A stretch of DNA of 37,048 nucleotides from Clostridia bacterium (GCA_017434985.1 JAFSFY010000062.1:1-37048), one strand, 5' to 3'; numbered from the stretch's first letter, positions 22,458 to 31,049 are shown. Notes: generated by a model from the letters alone, not told the origin. Translations and numbers: made by a program.

Positions 22458-23579
22458 ATGGATATCCTCAACAAGAAAAACGTCGAAGACCTGAAGGTTG
22501 CCGGCAAACGCGTTCTCGTGCGTTGCGACTTTAACGTCCCGCTGAAAAACGGTGTCATCACCGACGAAAACCGCATCGTGGCCGCGCTTCCCACCATCCA
22601 ATACCTCATTGACAACGGTGCCAAAGTCATTCTTTGCTCCCACCTCGGCAAGCCGAAGGGCGAACCCAAACCCGAATATTCCCTCGCGCCCGTGGCGGTG
22701 CGTTTGGCCGAAAAACTCGGCAAAAACGTGGTGTTCGTGGCGGACGACAACGTGGTGGGCGACAATGCCCGTGCCGCGGTTGCCGCGATGAACGACGGTG
22801 ACGTGGTGCTGCTCCAAAACACCCGCTATCGCGCCGAAGAAACCAAAAACGGCGAAGCGTTCTCCAAAGACCTCGCTTCCCTTTGCGACCTGTTCGTGAA
22901 CGATGCGTTCGGCGCGGCTCACCGTGCGCACTGCTCCACCGTGGGTGTGGCGTCCTTTGTGGAAGAATCCGCCAACGGCTACTTGATGGCGAAAGAGATC
23001 AAGTTCCTCGGCGCGGCGGTGAACGATCCGGTTCGTCCGTTTGTCACCATCCTCGGCGGCGCCAAAGTGGCGGACAAGCTCAACGTCATTGAAAACTTGC
23101 TCAACAAAGCCGACACCCTCATCATCGGCGGCGGTATGGCGTACACCTTCCTCGCGGCCAAAGGCTACGGCGTGGGTACCTCCCTGCTCGACGAAGAGAA
23201 GATCGACTATTGCCGTGAAATGCTCGCCCGTGCGGAAGAAAAAGGCGTGAAGATCCTGCTTCCCATCGACTGCACCGTGGCGGCCGAGTTCCCGAACCCC
23301 ATCGATGCCCCCATCGACGTGGAAATTATGGCGGCGGATGCCATTCCGGCCGACAAGATGAGCCTCGACATCGGTCCTGCGACCGCCGAGCTCTTTGCCA
23401 ACGAAGTGAAAAACGCCAAAACGGTCGTGTGGAACGGTCCGATGGGCGTGTTTGAGAACCCCACCCTCGCCAAAGGTACCATTGCGGTTGCCAAAGCGTT
23501 GGCGGAGACCGATGCCACCACCATCATCGGCGGCGGCGACTCCGCGGCCGCGGTGAACACCCTCGGCTTCGGTGACTAG
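22458..23579 (+). CDS. pgk: Phosphoglycerate kinase, interrupted by an in-frame TAG
   Basis: 373 codons to a TAG at 23577-23579. Phosphoglycerate kinase makes ATP and 3-phosphoglycerate from 1,3-bisphosphoglycerate in glycolysis. Family motifs are intact: [15 protein letters not shown], the substrate loop [18 protein letters not shown], and the nucleotide loop GGGDSAAAV just before the end. Normal proteins are about 395-400 residues and continue, after Gly-Phe-Ala-Asp-Lys, into a conserved tail with STGGGAS. Here the same frame continues beyond the TAG for exactly that tail to a TAA at 23667-23669, giving 403 positions. The TAG replaces the usual Lys codon (AAG to TAG is one base). Without the tail the enzyme is expected to be inactive. 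It starts the operon with tpiA and gpmI. Confidence 0.95.
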   Translation: MDILNKKNVEDLKVAGKRVLVRCDFNVPLKNGVITDENRIVAALPTIQYLIDNGAKVILCSHLGKPKGEPKPEYSLAPVAVRLAEKLGKNVVFVADDNVVGDNARAAVAAMNDGDVVLLQNTRYRAEETKNGEAFSKDLASLCDLFVNDAFGAAHRAHCSTVGVASFVEESANGYLMAKEIKFLGAAVNDPVRPFVTILGGAKVADKLNVIENLLNKADTLIIGGGMAYTFLAAKGYGVGTSLLDEEKIDYCREMLARAEEKGVKILLPIDCTVAAEFPNPIDAPIDVEIMAADAIPADKMSLDIGPATAELFANEVKNAKTVVWNGPMGVFENPTLAKGTIAVAKALAETDATTIIGGGDSAAAVNTLGFGD

Positions 23580-23669
23580 ATGAGCCACATTTCCACCGGC
23601 GGCGGCGCTTCGCTCGAGTTCCTCGAGGGGAAAGACCTGCCCGGTATCGTGGCCATGACCGATAAATAA
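23580..23669 (+). other. pgk: In-frame continuation of pgk after the TAG (C-terminal 29 codons)
   Basis: Starts with ATG directly after the TAG and encodes MSHISTGGGASLEFLEGK and eleven further residues, the conserved C-terminal segment of phosphoglycerate kinase that binds the nucleotide and packs against the N-domain. No frameshift separates it from the upstream part, and the sequence is undamaged, so loss must be recent, an error, or masked by read-through or stop-start reinitiation. Confidence 0.85.
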
Positions 23670-23683
23670 GGAGATTGTGAATT

Positions 23684-24436
23684 ATGGGTAAGTATGTTAT
23701 TGCCGGTAACTGGAAAATGAACAAAACTCCCGCTGAGGCGAAAGCCCTCATTGAGGAGATCAAACCCCTCGTGAAAGACGCGACTTGCGACGTGGTCGTG
23801 GGCGTGCCGTTCGTGGATCTGTCGGTGGCACTGGAAGCCACCGCGGGTACCAATATCGGTGTGGCGGCGCAAAACTGCCACTGGGCGAAGAGCGGTGCGT
23901 TCACCGGTGAAATCTCCGCCGAAATGCTCAAAGAAATGGGTGTTGGCTACGTCATTTTGGGTCACAGCGAACGCCGCACCTACTTCGGTGATACCGACGT
24001 GACGGTGCAACAACGCACCCGTGCCGCGCTGGATGCGGGCCTCACCGTCATCCTCTGCGTGGGCGAATACCTCGAACAACGCGAGCAAGGCGTGACCGGC
24101 GAGATCTGCGCCATGCAAACCAAAATTGCCCTCGGCGGCGTGTCCAAAGAAGAACTGTCCCGCATCATCATCGCGTACGAGCCCGTGTGGGCCATCGGTA
24201 CCGGTCGCACCGCCACCGCCGAACAGGCGAACGAAGTGTGCGCCCTCATCCGTAATACGGTTGCCGATCTGTACGATGTGGAAGCCGCGGCGGCGCTCAC
24301 CATTCAATACGGCGGTTCGATGAACGCGGCCAACGCGGCCGAACTGCTCGCCCAATCCGACGTGGACGGCGGTCTCATCGGCGGCGCTTCGCTGAAAGCC
24401 CCCGACTTTGCCACCATCGTTGCGGCGGCGAAATAA
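23684..24436 (+). CDS. tpiA: Triosephosphate isomerase
   Basis: 250 residues of a TIM barrel that interconverts dihydroxyacetone phosphate and glyceraldehyde-3-phosphate. Catalytic parts are all present: Asn9 and Lys11 in AGNWKMNKT, His94 in ILGHSERR, Glu166 in AYEPVWAIGTG (followed by the flexible lid), and the phosphate-binding QYGGSMNAANA. AAGGAG overlaps the pgk TAA at 23667-23669, so translation is likely coupled to ribosomes that reach the end of the full pgk frame, which bears on the TAG in that gene. Length matches the family. Confidence 0.97.
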   Translation: MGKYVIAGNWKMNKTPAEAKALIEEIKPLVKDATCDVVVGVPFVDLSVALEATAGTNIGVAAQNCHWAKSGAFTGEISAEMLKEMGVGYVILGHSERRTYFGDTDVTVQQRTRAALDAGLTVILCVGEYLEQREQGVTGEICAMQTKIALGGVSKEELSRIIIAYEPVWAIGTGRTATAEQANEVCALIRNTVADLYDVEAAAALTIQYGGSMNAANAAELLAQSDVDGGLIGGASLKAPDFATIVAAAK

Positions 24437-24448
24437 GAAACCAAACAC

Positions 24449-24473
24449 AACGCAAGGCAGACCGCCTTGCGTT
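24449..24473 (+). other. Intercistronic stem-loop between tpiA and gpmI
   Basis: AACGCAAGGC (24449-24458) and GCCTTGCGTT (24464-24473), a perfect 10-bp stem with 5-nt loop followed by TGTTC, a poor T-run. It may be an RNA processing or stability element, or a leaky terminator. Confidence 0.6.
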
Positions 24474-24495
24474 TGTTCTGCAAAGGAGTATCACA

Positions 24496-26007
24496 ATGAA
24501 AAAACCCCTGGTTTTAGTCATTATGGACGGGTTTGGCTTTAACGACGACAAAAACGGCAACGCCATTGAAGCCGCCGCCACCCCCAACCTCTCCCGCATT
24601 TTTGCCGAAAACCCCTGCGTGCGCATCGGTGCGTCGGGAATGGACGTCGGTCTGCCCGACGGGCAAATGGGCAACAGCGAAGTGGGTCACACCAACATCG
24701 GCGCGGGCCGCGTGGTGTATCAGGAACTCACCCGCATCACCAAAGCCATTACCGACGGCGATTTCGCCAAAAACGAAGCGCTTTGCGCCGCGATGGACAA
24801 CGCGAAAGACGGCAAAGCCCTCCACCTCATCGGTCTGTTGTCCGACGGTGGCGTGCACAGCCATCTGACCCACCTGTTCGGGCTGATCGACCTCGCGAAA
24901 GCGAGTGGCGTGGAACGCTTGTACGTGCACGCCTTGATGGACGGCCGTGACGTGCCGCCCACCTCGGGTAAATCGTTTGTGGAAGCGTTGCAGGCGAAAC
25001 TCGACGAAACGGGGCTGGGCAGTATTGCCACCGTGATGGGTCGCTACTACGCGATGGACCGTGACAACCGTTGGGAACGCGTGGAAAAAGCGTACGCCGC
25101 GATGGTGTACGGCGAGGGCGAGTATAACGTCGACCCCGTGGCCGCGATGGCCGCTTCGTATGCCGCCGATGTGACCGACGAATTCGTCGTGCCCACCGTG
25201 TGCGATAAAACGGGTGCCATCAAACCCGGCGACAGCGTGGTGTTTTTCAACTTCCGTCCCGACCGTGCGCGCGAAATTACCCGTACCTTCGTGGATCCCG
25301 ATTTCACCGGTTTTGAACGCCGCGGCGGCTTCTTCCCGCTCACCTACGTGTGTATGACACAGTACGATGCGACCATGCCGAATGTGCAAGTCGCGTTCAA
25401 ACCCCAATCGCTGAACAACACGCTGGGCGAGTATCTCGGCAACCTCAATATGACCCAACTGCGTATCGCGGAGACCGAGAAATACGCGCACGTGACCTTC
25501 TTCTTCAACGGCGGTGTGGAACGCGAGTTCCCCGGTGAAGACCGTGTGCTTATCAACTCCCCCAAAGTGGCAACCTACGACCTGCAACCCGAAATGAGCG
25601 CGTACGAAGTGTGCGACGCGGTGTGCGAACGCATCCGCAGCGGCAAGTATGACGTGATTATTTTAAACTATGCCAACTGCGACATGGTGGGTCACACGGG
25701 TGTGTTTGATGCCGCGAAAGCCGCCGTGGAAGCGGTGGATACCTGCGTGGGCAAAACGGTGGACGCCGTTCTCGAAATGGGCGGTATCGCGATGATCACC
25801 GCCGACCACGGCAACGCCGACAAAATGACCGAGGAAGACGGTTCGCCCTTTACGGCGCACACCACCAATCCCGTGCCGTTCTGCGTGGTGGGTCACGATT
25901 GCGAACTGCGTGACGGCGGTCGCTTGTGCGACATTGCCCCCACGATGTTGCAGGTGCTCGGTGTACCGCAACCCGTGGAGATGGACGGCAAGAGCCTGAT
26001 GAAATAA
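24496..26007 (+). CDS. gpmI: 2,3-bisphosphoglycerate-independent phosphoglycerate mutase
   Basis: 503 residues of the alkaline-phosphatase superfamily; converts 3- to 2-phosphoglycerate using manganese. The metal-binding Asp is in LVIMDGFGFND, the phosphorylated Ser61 in GQMGNSEVGHTN, further substrate contacts in DGRDVPPTS, NFRPDRAREI (Arg pair) and the second metal cluster in TADHGNADKM with AHTTNPVPF. Length equals the usual 505-515. AAAGGAG sits 7 nt before ATG 24496. Together with pgk and tpiA it forms a lower-glycolysis operon; eno and gap are not in the window. Confidence 0.97.
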   Translation: MKKPLVLVIMDGFGFNDDKNGNAIEAAATPNLSRIFAENPCVRIGASGMDVGLPDGQMGNSEVGHTNIGAGRVVYQELTRITKAITDGDFAKNEALCAAMDNAKDGKALHLIGLLSDGGVHSHLTHLFGLIDLAKASGVERLYVHALMDGRDVPPTSGKSFVEALQAKLDETGLGSIATVMGRYYAMDRDNRWERVEKAYAAMVYGEGEYNVDPVAAMAASYAADVTDEFVVPTVCDKTGAIKPGDSVVFFNFRPDRAREITRTFVDPDFTGFERRGGFFPLTYVCMTQYDATMPNVQVAFKPQSLNNTLGEYLGNLNMTQLRIAETEKYAHVTFFFNGGVEREFPGEDRVLINSPKVATYDLQPEMSAYEVCDAVCERIRSGKYDVIILNYANCDMVGHTGVFDAAKAAVEAVDTCVGKTVDAVLEMGGIAMITADHGNADKMTEEDGSPFTAHTTNPVPFCVVGHDCELRDGGRLCDIAPTMLQVLGVPQPVEMDGKSLMK

Positions 26008-26020
26008 GCCTAATGCAAAT

Positions 26021-26056
26021 AAAGAACCGCAGACGATGTTTCGTCTGCGGTTCTTT
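26021..26056. terminator. Bidirectional terminator between gpmI and the convergent membrane-protein gene
   Basis: AAAGAACCGCAGACGA (26021-26036), TGTT loop, TCGTCTGCGGTTCTTT (26041-26056), T-run on both strands. It starts 13 nt after gpmI and 5 nt after the opposing gene's stop. Confidence 0.92.
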
Positions 26057-26060
26057 TCAT

Positions 26061-27557
26061 CTAGCTGAACAATTGAAAGAACAACGAATCGGGGGACATA
26101 CTCCATAGGTTGTAATTGTCAACCGCCATAAGGCGGGCGGTTTTCCAAAGCGAAAACAGCAAAAAGATACCAAACGCGGCATAGCCGCCGTATCGCCAAA
26201 ACGGACGACGACAGGCGTGCACGGTTTCGATTACCCAACACGCGCCGAGCGCCGCCAACACGGCGACGGTGACCGACAGGTCACACAGATACCGAAAGAT
26301 CACGCCGCCCAGGCAAAAATCCATCCACGCCATCACGAACGTTCCGAAAAAGGCCGACAGCGCGGTGACACCAAAGGCGCGGTTTTTCGTTTTGACCGCC
26401 GCCGTAACGGGGATCAGCAGCATCAGCCACAAAAAGGGAATCACCAGCAACCCAAAATGCGCGTCCACGTACAAAAACCGTCCGAGTTTCCCGATCTCGC
26501 CGTATTGCATATCGAGGAAACCGGTGTCTTGATTGGTGCCGAGCGGGGCGAAAAAATAGTAATACAGGGCATAACTGAGTTCGCGGAAGTTTAAACGGTA
26601 GGTAGAGGGATCGGCGACGGTTAACTGATAGCGGGTGCCGAATTCCAAAGGATGACCAAACCGTATGTGGTTGAGCCACAACGCGAGAGCCACACCGATC
26701 ACCGCAAAGCACGCCAAACACCCGAGTTCACCGAGGACCGTTTTCCACGGGATCTTGCCGTTTTCTTTTTTGAGAACAATCCCGAACAGTATGGTGGGAA
26801 CCAAAAAGAACAACGCCGAAAACGCCGTCATCACGCGGGAATGCAGGCACAGCGCAAACGCCGCGCCGGCAAGCAGAAACCACACGCCCCGTGTGCGGCC
26901 GCGCTCGGCAAACACGCCTTGAAACAAGAGCAGAACAAACAGTGCCAAAAAAGCCATGCCCGACGTAGATGCGATATAATAGAACGCGCCGTCCCCGCGC
27001 CCTTGTAACAGTTGCAACGACGAAACGGTTGCCGAAAAGGCGACCACGGACAACCACGCGGGCGGCACGGAGGCAAACAATCGTTGCCCCAACGTGTACA
27101 CCGCAAGCGGCATGCACACGGCAAACAACAGCAGAAACACCGTTTGCACGACAAGCGGGTGGGGAAGATCACCGGTCAGCCAGTAGTAAGGGTACATCAC
27201 GGTGAAGATCGGCACGGTGCCGAAATAGGAATAATAGGCCCCGTCATAGTAGGCCAGATCATACACGAACTCGACGTTTTCGCGCTGCGCGGGGTCGTAC
27301 GGGTTTTCCAGTTGCATCAATTCGTCGGACGGTGCGCAGTCGATGTGCCATTGCCCTTTTTGCAGGGCGTCAAACTGTTGCACGTAAGGGTCATATTCGT
27401 CTACGGGATATTCCAGCGGATAGGCGAGAGCATCGCCCTGCCAAAACGATGCCACGTAAACGATGGTTACGAGAATGCACGCCAACACCGCTGCCAATGG
27501 TGGCAATAAGCGCCGTAGGGTATCGGTTTTCAAGAGCGGCGAGACGGGATGCTTCAT
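26061..27557 (-). CDS. Polytopic membrane protein, GT-C glycosyltransferase-like
   Basis: 498 residues with about eleven transmembrane helices. After helix 1 comes a large outside loop containing PVDEYDPYVQQFDAL, NPYDP and AYYDGAYYSYFGTVPIF, a pattern I know from uncharacterised clostridial membrane proteins usually annotated as glycosyltransferase family 39-like. Acidic residues in the first loop suit a lipid-phosphate-sugar dependent transferase, but the catalytic residue is not certain. ATG 27557 has AGGAGG 7 nt upstream. It is a single-gene unit with its own promoter. It ends with TAG immediately before a terminator, showing that TAG is read as a stop in this genome. It is not closely similar to the membrane protein at 2826-4448. 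Confidence 0.7.
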   Translation of the reverse strand: MKHPVSPLLKTDTLRRLLPPLAAVLACILVTIVYVASFWQGDALAYPLEYPVDEYDPYVQQFDALQKGQWHIDCAPSDELMQLENPYDPAQRENVEFVYDLAYYDGAYYSYFGTVPIFTVMYPYYWLTGDLPHPLVVQTVFLLLFAVCMPLAVYTLGQRLFASVPPAWLSVVAFSATVSSLQLLQGRGDGAFYYIASTSGMAFLALFVLLLFQGVFAERGRTRGVWFLLAGAAFALCLHSRVMTAFSALFFLVPTILFGIVLKKENGKIPWKTVLGELGCLACFAVIGVALALWLNHIRFGHPLEFGTRYQLTVADPSTYRLNFRELSYALYYYFFAPLGTNQDTGFLDMQYGEIGKLGRFLYVDAHFGLLVIPFLWLMLLIPVTAAVKTKNRAFGVTALSAFFGTFVMAWMDFCLGGVIFRYLCDLSVTVAVLAALGACWVIETVHACRRPFWRYGGYAAFGIFLLFSLWKTARLMAVDNYNLWSMSPDSLFFQLFS

Positions 27558-27587
27558 CGTGCTATCCTCCTTTTTCAGGCTAATTTT

Positions 27588-27616
27588 AGCATATCGTATA
27601 TTCCTCCCGGTGTCAA
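27588..27616 (-). promoter_or_regulatory. Promoter of the membrane-protein gene ending at 26061
   Basis: Minus strand: TTGACA (27616-27611), 17 nt, TATGCT (27593-27588), 31 nt before the start codon. Confidence 0.8.
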
Positions 27617-27701
27617 GACGCGGACAGTTACGGAAAGGTCAGTCTTGAAAGATTTTTTCGTTTGTGAAAGCAAAAGAACACAGAAAATTATTGAAAAACC
27701 A

Positions 27702-27730
27702 TTGACAAATGCCCCGTTTTTGACTACTAT
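27702..27730 (+). promoter_or_regulatory. acpP promoter
   Basis: TTGACA (27702-27707), 17 nt, TACTAT (27725-27730), 33 nt before the start codon. Confidence 0.85.
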
Positions 27731-27763
27731 GGAAGTATCAAATCCGAGGAAGGAAGGTAATGT

Positions 27764-27991
27764 ATGGTTCTGGAAAAACTCAAGGCTCTGCTCGCCGATC
27801 AGTTCGGTGTGGATGTGGACAGCATCACCGCCGAAACCGATATTATGGAAGATCTGGGCGCCGATTCGCTTGACGTGGTGGATATGCTGATGTCCCTCGA
27901 AGAGGAATTCGACGTGGAAATTCCCGATGAAGAAATCGAAAAACTTCGCAAAGTGGGCGACGTTGCCGCTTACATCGAAGAGAACAAATAA
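27764..27991 (+). CDS. acpP: Acyl carrier protein
   Basis: 75 residues, very acidic, with the phosphopantetheine attachment Ser35 in the motif GADSLDVVDMLM. It carries growing acyl chains for fatty-acid synthesis. Here it stands alone with its own promoter and terminator, outside any fab cluster, so a specialised carrier cannot be excluded, but sequence and charge fit the housekeeping protein. GAGGAAGGAAGG ends 6 nt before ATG 27764; an ATG at 27760 is out of frame. Confidence 0.95.
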   Translation: MVLEKLKALLADQFGVDVDSITAETDIMEDLGADSLDVVDMLMSLEEEFDVEIPDEEIEKLRKVGDVAAYIEENK

Positions 27992-27997
27992 TGACGA

Positions 27998-28030
27998 AAC
28001 ACCCTCGACCAACGGTCGAGGGTGTTTTTT
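27998..28030 (+). terminator. acpP terminator
   Basis: AACACCCTCGACC (27998-28010), AAC loop, GGTCGAGGGTGTT (28014-28026), then TTTT. Confidence 0.93.
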
Positions 28031-28082
28031 GTCTTTGTAGTGAGATTCGCAAAGGGAAGGCCGGTTGCCTCCAAGTTTGTCC

Positions 28083-28304
28083 TTAATCTTTCGGATAGGG
28101 CAGATCGGGCGAAAGCCCCAACAGATAATCGGCAGAAACATTCAGATATTCACAAATTTTCGGAAGATAGGTTACCGGCATCACGTTGATGCCTTTTTCG
28201 TAGCGGGCGTATTGTTGTTGTCTGATGCCGAGATAGGTGGCAATTTCTTTTTGTGTAACGTTTCGACAATCGCGAATCCACGCCATTTTTTCATTGTAAT
28301 ACAT
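28083..28304 (-). CDS. Small XRE-family (Cro/CI-type) transcriptional regulator
   Basis: 73 residues consisting almost entirely of one helix-turn-helix domain: VTQKEIATYLGIRQQQYARY (about residues 16-35) and the following YEKGINVMPVTYLPKICEYL. Such single-domain proteins bind DNA as dimers at short palindromes. ATG 28304 has GAGGTG 7 nt upstream; the TTG at 28307 would add one residue. It is divergent from a second small helix-turn-helix gene, and the space between holds repeated AACAGAT-type half sites that it may bind. Target genes are unknown. Confidence 0.88.
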   Translation of the reverse strand: MYYNEKMAWIRDCRNVTQKEIATYLGIRQQQYARYEKGINVMPVTYLPKICEYLNVSADYLLGLSPDLPYPKD

Positions 28305-28340
28305 CAACGTTCACCTCGTCTTTGTTGTATCACAAAAAAC

Positions 28341-28379
28341 AACAGATGTGTTGACAAGCAAACAGATTTGTTGTAAAAT
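28341..28379 (+). promoter_or_regulatory. Promoter with two operator-like palindromes 20 bp apart
   Basis: TTGACA (28351-28356), 17 nt, TAAAAT (28374-28379) drives the plus-strand gene at 28410. Palindromes AACAGATGTGTT (28341-28352) and AACAGATTTGTT (28361-28372) overlap the -35 and the spacer; their starts are exactly 20 bp apart, two helical turns. A third TTGTTGT/ACAACA pair lies just upstream (28321-28344). Confidence 0.7.
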
Positions 28380-28409
28380 AAACAACAAAACAATTGTAAG
28401 AGGTGTGCT

Positions 28410-28640
28410 GTGAAAGAAGAATTGCTTATTTTTTGTCGAAACGTTGCGTGGATAAAGCAACGTTATCGGCTCACCAATCGGCAGATGGCCGAAATTTTGG
28501 GTGTGGGGGAGGGAAGCGTTCGAAAGGTGCTGTCGGGAGAAATTCCCGAGCGTTTGAGTGCTCAGGTGATTATTCGTTTAGCAAAGCGATTTTCCTATCG
28601 TCCGAGCGAATGGTTTTTGCCATTGTATGAAAAAGAGTGA
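28410..28640 (+). CDS. Small helix-turn-helix protein
   Basis: 76 residues starting with GTG at 28410 behind GAGGTG (5 nt spacing). The centre, RLTNRQMAEILGVGEGSVRKVL, is a helix-turn-helix of the Cro/CI or MerR-like kind, followed by LSAQVIIRLAKRF. Likely DNA-binding; forms a divergent pair with the XRE gene at 28083-28304 and sits downstream of operator-like palindromes, suggesting mutual or self regulation. No partner toxin is seen. It is followed by no plus-strand terminator before the convergent operon end. Confidence 0.8.
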   Translation: MKEELLIFCRNVAWIKQRYRLTNRQMAEILGVGEGSVRKVLSGEIPERLSAQVIIRLAKRFSYRPSEWFLPLYEKE

Positions 28641-28671
28641 CGTGCGAGAAACGGTGAGGTCGCAGGGAATG

Positions 28672-28708
28672 AAAAAAGGTGACAAAAACGTTTCGTTTTT
28701 GTCACCTT
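28672..28708 (-). terminator. Terminator of the DRTGG-hydrogenase-PHP operon
   Basis: AAGGTGACAAAAACG (28676-28690), TTT loop, CGTTTTTGTCACCTT (28694-28708); the T-run lies on the minus-strand side (28672-28677), directly after the stop of the PHP gene. Confidence 0.88.
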
Positions 28709-29438
28709 ATCGTGCCCATTCACACGGGATGTCGCCGCGCAGGGCGGCGAGGATGGTTTCGGGGGTGTTGTCGGGCAGGTCGAGCCACGCGCCCGCCACA
28801 CGGATGTGTTCGAGATAATGTGCGTCGGAATTGAGCAGCATCGGTTTGCCGTGTGCTTCCGTGTACTGCTCGCACAGGGCGGCGGGGTCGGCCTTGTGGG
28901 TCGCTTCGGTCACCGCAAAGCCGAGCGGCGGCAGGGTGCCGAGTGCGGCGGTGATACTGAACGACGGGCGGTCGATATGCGCGGGGAATGCCGCACCACC
29001 GAATTGTTTCACCAACTCCACCACGTTGTCCACGCTGATGTCGGTGGCGGTGGCGAGCAGCGGTGCGTAATGTTCTACCACGTTGTCCTCTTCGTCACAG
29101 ATGAGTTGTTCGCCGAAAATATCGGGGCGGTTGGGCAGCGGCGGCAGGGTCTTTGCCACCGTTTCCTCAAATGCGAGTGCCGCCGCGGCAGAGGGAAACA
29201 GGCACACCACGTGCGCTTCCTCTACGGTGCACAGTTCCATTCCCGACAAAAAGGTCAGCCCCGCCGCGGCGGCCACTTTTTCGGCGGCGACGCAGTTGCG
29301 GCAGGTGTTGTGGTCGGTGATGGCAATGGCCGAAAGCCCCGACAGCAGCGCCATGTTGACGATGTTATTTGGGGTCATATCGTTGTCGCCGCACGGGGAC
29401 AGACACGAATGAATATGAAAATCGTAATAAATTTTCAT
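28707..29438 (-). CDS. PHP domain metal-dependent phosphoesterase
   Basis: 243 residues with the polymerase-and-histidinol-phosphatase fold: DFHIHSCLSPCG (metal ligands His8 and His10), AIAITDHNTCRN, SGMELCTVEEAHVVCLF (Glu ligand), FPAHIDRPSF and LLNSDAHYLEHI near the end. Such proteins hydrolyse phosphodiesters or nucleotides with two or three metal ions. It is the last gene of an operon with DRTGG and hydrogenase-like proteins, overlapping the preceding gene by 4 nt. This gene set recurs in anaerobic Firmicutes, where a signalling role linked to redox state is suspected; the substrate is unknown. Confidence 0.85.
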   Translation of the reverse strand: MKIYYDFHIHSCLSPCGDNDMTPNNIVNMALLSGLSAIAITDHNTCRNCVAAEKVAAAAGLTFLSGMELCTVEEAHVVCLFPSAAAALAFEETVAKTLPPLPNRPDIFGEQLICDEEDNVVEHYAPLLATATDISVDNVVELVKQFGGAAFPAHIDRPSFSITAALGTLPPLGFAVTEATHKADPAALCEQYTEAHGKPMLLNSDAHYLEHIRVAGAWLDLPDNTPETILAALRGDIPCEWAR

Positions 29439-29767
29439 GACGGCAACAGGCGGGAGAGTGCCACCGCCAACTCGTAGATATTGCGGTCACTGCGTAAAAT
29501 GGGCAGCTCCTCCGATTCGGCGCGGGCGCGGGCGGCTTCGTCCAACACCGCGTTGTCCGCCAATATGAGGCAGGAGATTTCCGCCAGCGCGCATACCGCC
29601 ACGGCGTTTATGTTGCCCATCACGGTGATCCATGCGCACCCCGCGTCGGCACGGCTCATCACCCAACTGAGCAGGTCGCCGCAATAGCCGGTGGTCACGT
29701 CACGTGTGCCGTCGCCCTCTACCAATGTTTCCAGCGAGAGGGCAGTTTTCAGTTCGTTTACCGTCAT
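29435..29767 (-). CDS. DRTGG domain protein (second copy in the operon)
   Basis: 110 residues matching the stand-alone DRTGG domain: GYCGDLLSWVMSRADAGCAW, then ICLILADNA-like strands and the ending LPILRSDRNIYELAVAL. DRTGG domains occur in front of HprK-like and CBS-containing regulators and are thought to bind a nucleotide or sense a ligand. It lies between the hydrogenase-like gene (4 nt upstream, ribosome-binding site AAGGAT) and the PHP gene (4-nt overlap). A second, diverged DRTGG protein opens the operon at 31501-31845. Confidence 0.8.
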   Translation of the reverse strand: MTVNELKTALSLETLVEGDGTRDVTTGYCGDLLSWVMSRADAGCAWITVMGNINAVAVCALAEISCLILADNAVLDEAARARAESEELPILRSDRNIYELAVALSRLLPS

Positions 29768-29771
29768 ATCC

Positions 29772-31049
29772 TTACTCCGTTATGCCCGCAAGACGCGAGG
29801 CAATTTCTTGAATTTGTTGTTTCATTAAGAAGATGCAATCGTTTTCCTGCGCTTCGCCGAGCGCCACGTCCCCCGCAAGGGCGCGGCAGGACGGTGCCCC
29901 GCACGACCCGCAATCGAGGTTGGGAAGCCGTTCGAACACCTCGTCCGCTTGTTGCATCAGACGCATCGCGTCGGCAATGTTGTCGGCGAGTTTTAAGGCG
30001 GGATTTTCTTCGAGCGGGCGGTTCCATTGCAGGGCGGTCAGATCGCCCACGTCGTCCGCGCGGTTGCACGAAACCGGCATATATTTGCGCAACCGTTTGA
30101 TGCGCGCGCGTGCCACGTAGCCGTTTTCGGCGGTGAACACGCCACCCACGCACCCGCCCGAGCACGCGTTGAGTTCAATAAAATCAAGGTCGGACAGCTT
30201 GTCGTCTTCGAGTTCTTCGAGCACCTTGATGACATTTTGAATGCCGTCGGCCGACAGGTGATTTTCGTTGAGCAGACCCGCGGCCTCGCCGCCGATGAAC
30301 GACCAACTGACCCCGATGAGCCCCGATTTGAACAAGGGGTCCACGTGGGTGAGGTGGTCCATTTTGTGCACGAGTTGCGGGTAGATGTTGCTGATGGACA
30401 GCACCCCGTCCACCTGCGAACGGTCACTGCCGATGGGCAGACGCACGTCGGTCACTTTGGCGGGACAGGGGGAGATGAAGATGACGCCGATGTCTTCGGG
30501 AGCGAGCCCCGTTTGGGCCATCACGCGTTGGCGCGCCAGGGCGGCGGCCACCTCCATCGGCGATTTCATCGGCAACACGTGGTCGCACAGATGGGGAAAC
30601 CGCACCTGAATGAGCCGCACCACCGCGGGGCACGCCGAACTGATGACGGGTTTTTGCAGTTTGCCGTCTGCCATCAGGCGGCGGGTGGCGTCCGACACGA
30701 TCTCCGCCGCGCGGGACACCTCAAACACGCTGTCGAACCCGAGTTCGAGAAGCCCCGTGAGGATGATGTCGATGTCATCCAGATGATTGAATTGCCCGAA
30801 CAGGGCGGGGGCGGGGAGCGCCACCGTATGTTTGAAGTTTTTGAGAATATCCAGCGAATCGTGCCGCGCTTTTTTGGCGTGATGCGGGCACACGCGAATA
30901 CACTCACCGCAGTCGATACACCGCTGTGAGAGAATGGTGGCTTTGCCGCCGCGCACGCGAATGGCTTCGGTGGGGCAATGCTTGATGCAGTTGGTACACC
31001 CGACGCACTTGTCGGTGTCGAGCGTGACGGAATGGAACAAGGTTTCCAT
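29772..31049 (-). CDS. [FeFe]-hydrogenase-like protein, sensory type (groups C/D)
   Basis: 425 residues. Two [4Fe-4S] ferredoxin clusters are at the start (Cys15, 18, 21, 25 and 44, 47, 50, 54). The H-cluster domain has its three motifs with all four iron ligands: [10 protein letters not shown] (Cys140), [11 protein letters not shown] (Cys195) and [13 protein letters not shown] (Cys296, Cys300). The Cys that relays protons in catalytic enzymes (second Cys of TSCCP) is Ala139 here, as reported for putative sensory hydrogenases. A C-terminal four-Cys cluster (Cys380, 383, 388, 405; CGSCGAPSC) would bind another [4Fe-4S]. With an HATPase, two DRTGG proteins and a PHP protein around it, a role in sensing H2 or redox state is the inference. 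ATG 31049 has GGAGG upstream. Confidence 0.85.
   Translation of the reverse strand: METLFHSVTLDTDKCVGCTNCIKHCPTEAIRVRGGKATILSQRCIDCGECIRVCPHHAKKARHDSLDILKNFKHTVALPAPALFGQFNHLDDIDIILTGLLELGFDSVFEVSRAAEIVSDATRRLMADGKLQKPVISSACPAVVRLIQVRFPHLCDHVLPMKSPMEVAAALARQRVMAQTGLAPEDIGVIFISPCPAKVTDVRLPIGSDRSQVDGVLSISNIYPQLVHKMDHLTHVDPLFKSGLIGVSWSFIGGEAAGLLNENHLSADGIQNVIKVLEELEDDKLSDLDFIELNACSGGCVGGVFTAENGYVARARIKRLRKYMPVSCNRADDVGDLTALQWNRPLEENPALKLADNIADAMRLMQQADEVFERLPNLDCGSCGAPSCRALAGDVALGEAQENDCIFLMKQQIQEIASRLAGITE

Noticed and set aside
23577-23579. Genome-wide reassignment of TAG as a sense codon
   Set aside because: TAG ends the membrane-protein gene at 26061, directly before a terminator, and the YdcF-like gene at 35708-35710; no other in-frame TAG is seen in conserved genes.
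24514-25587. 357-codon minus-strand frame
   Set aside because: Antisense of gpmI; no motif, no start signal.
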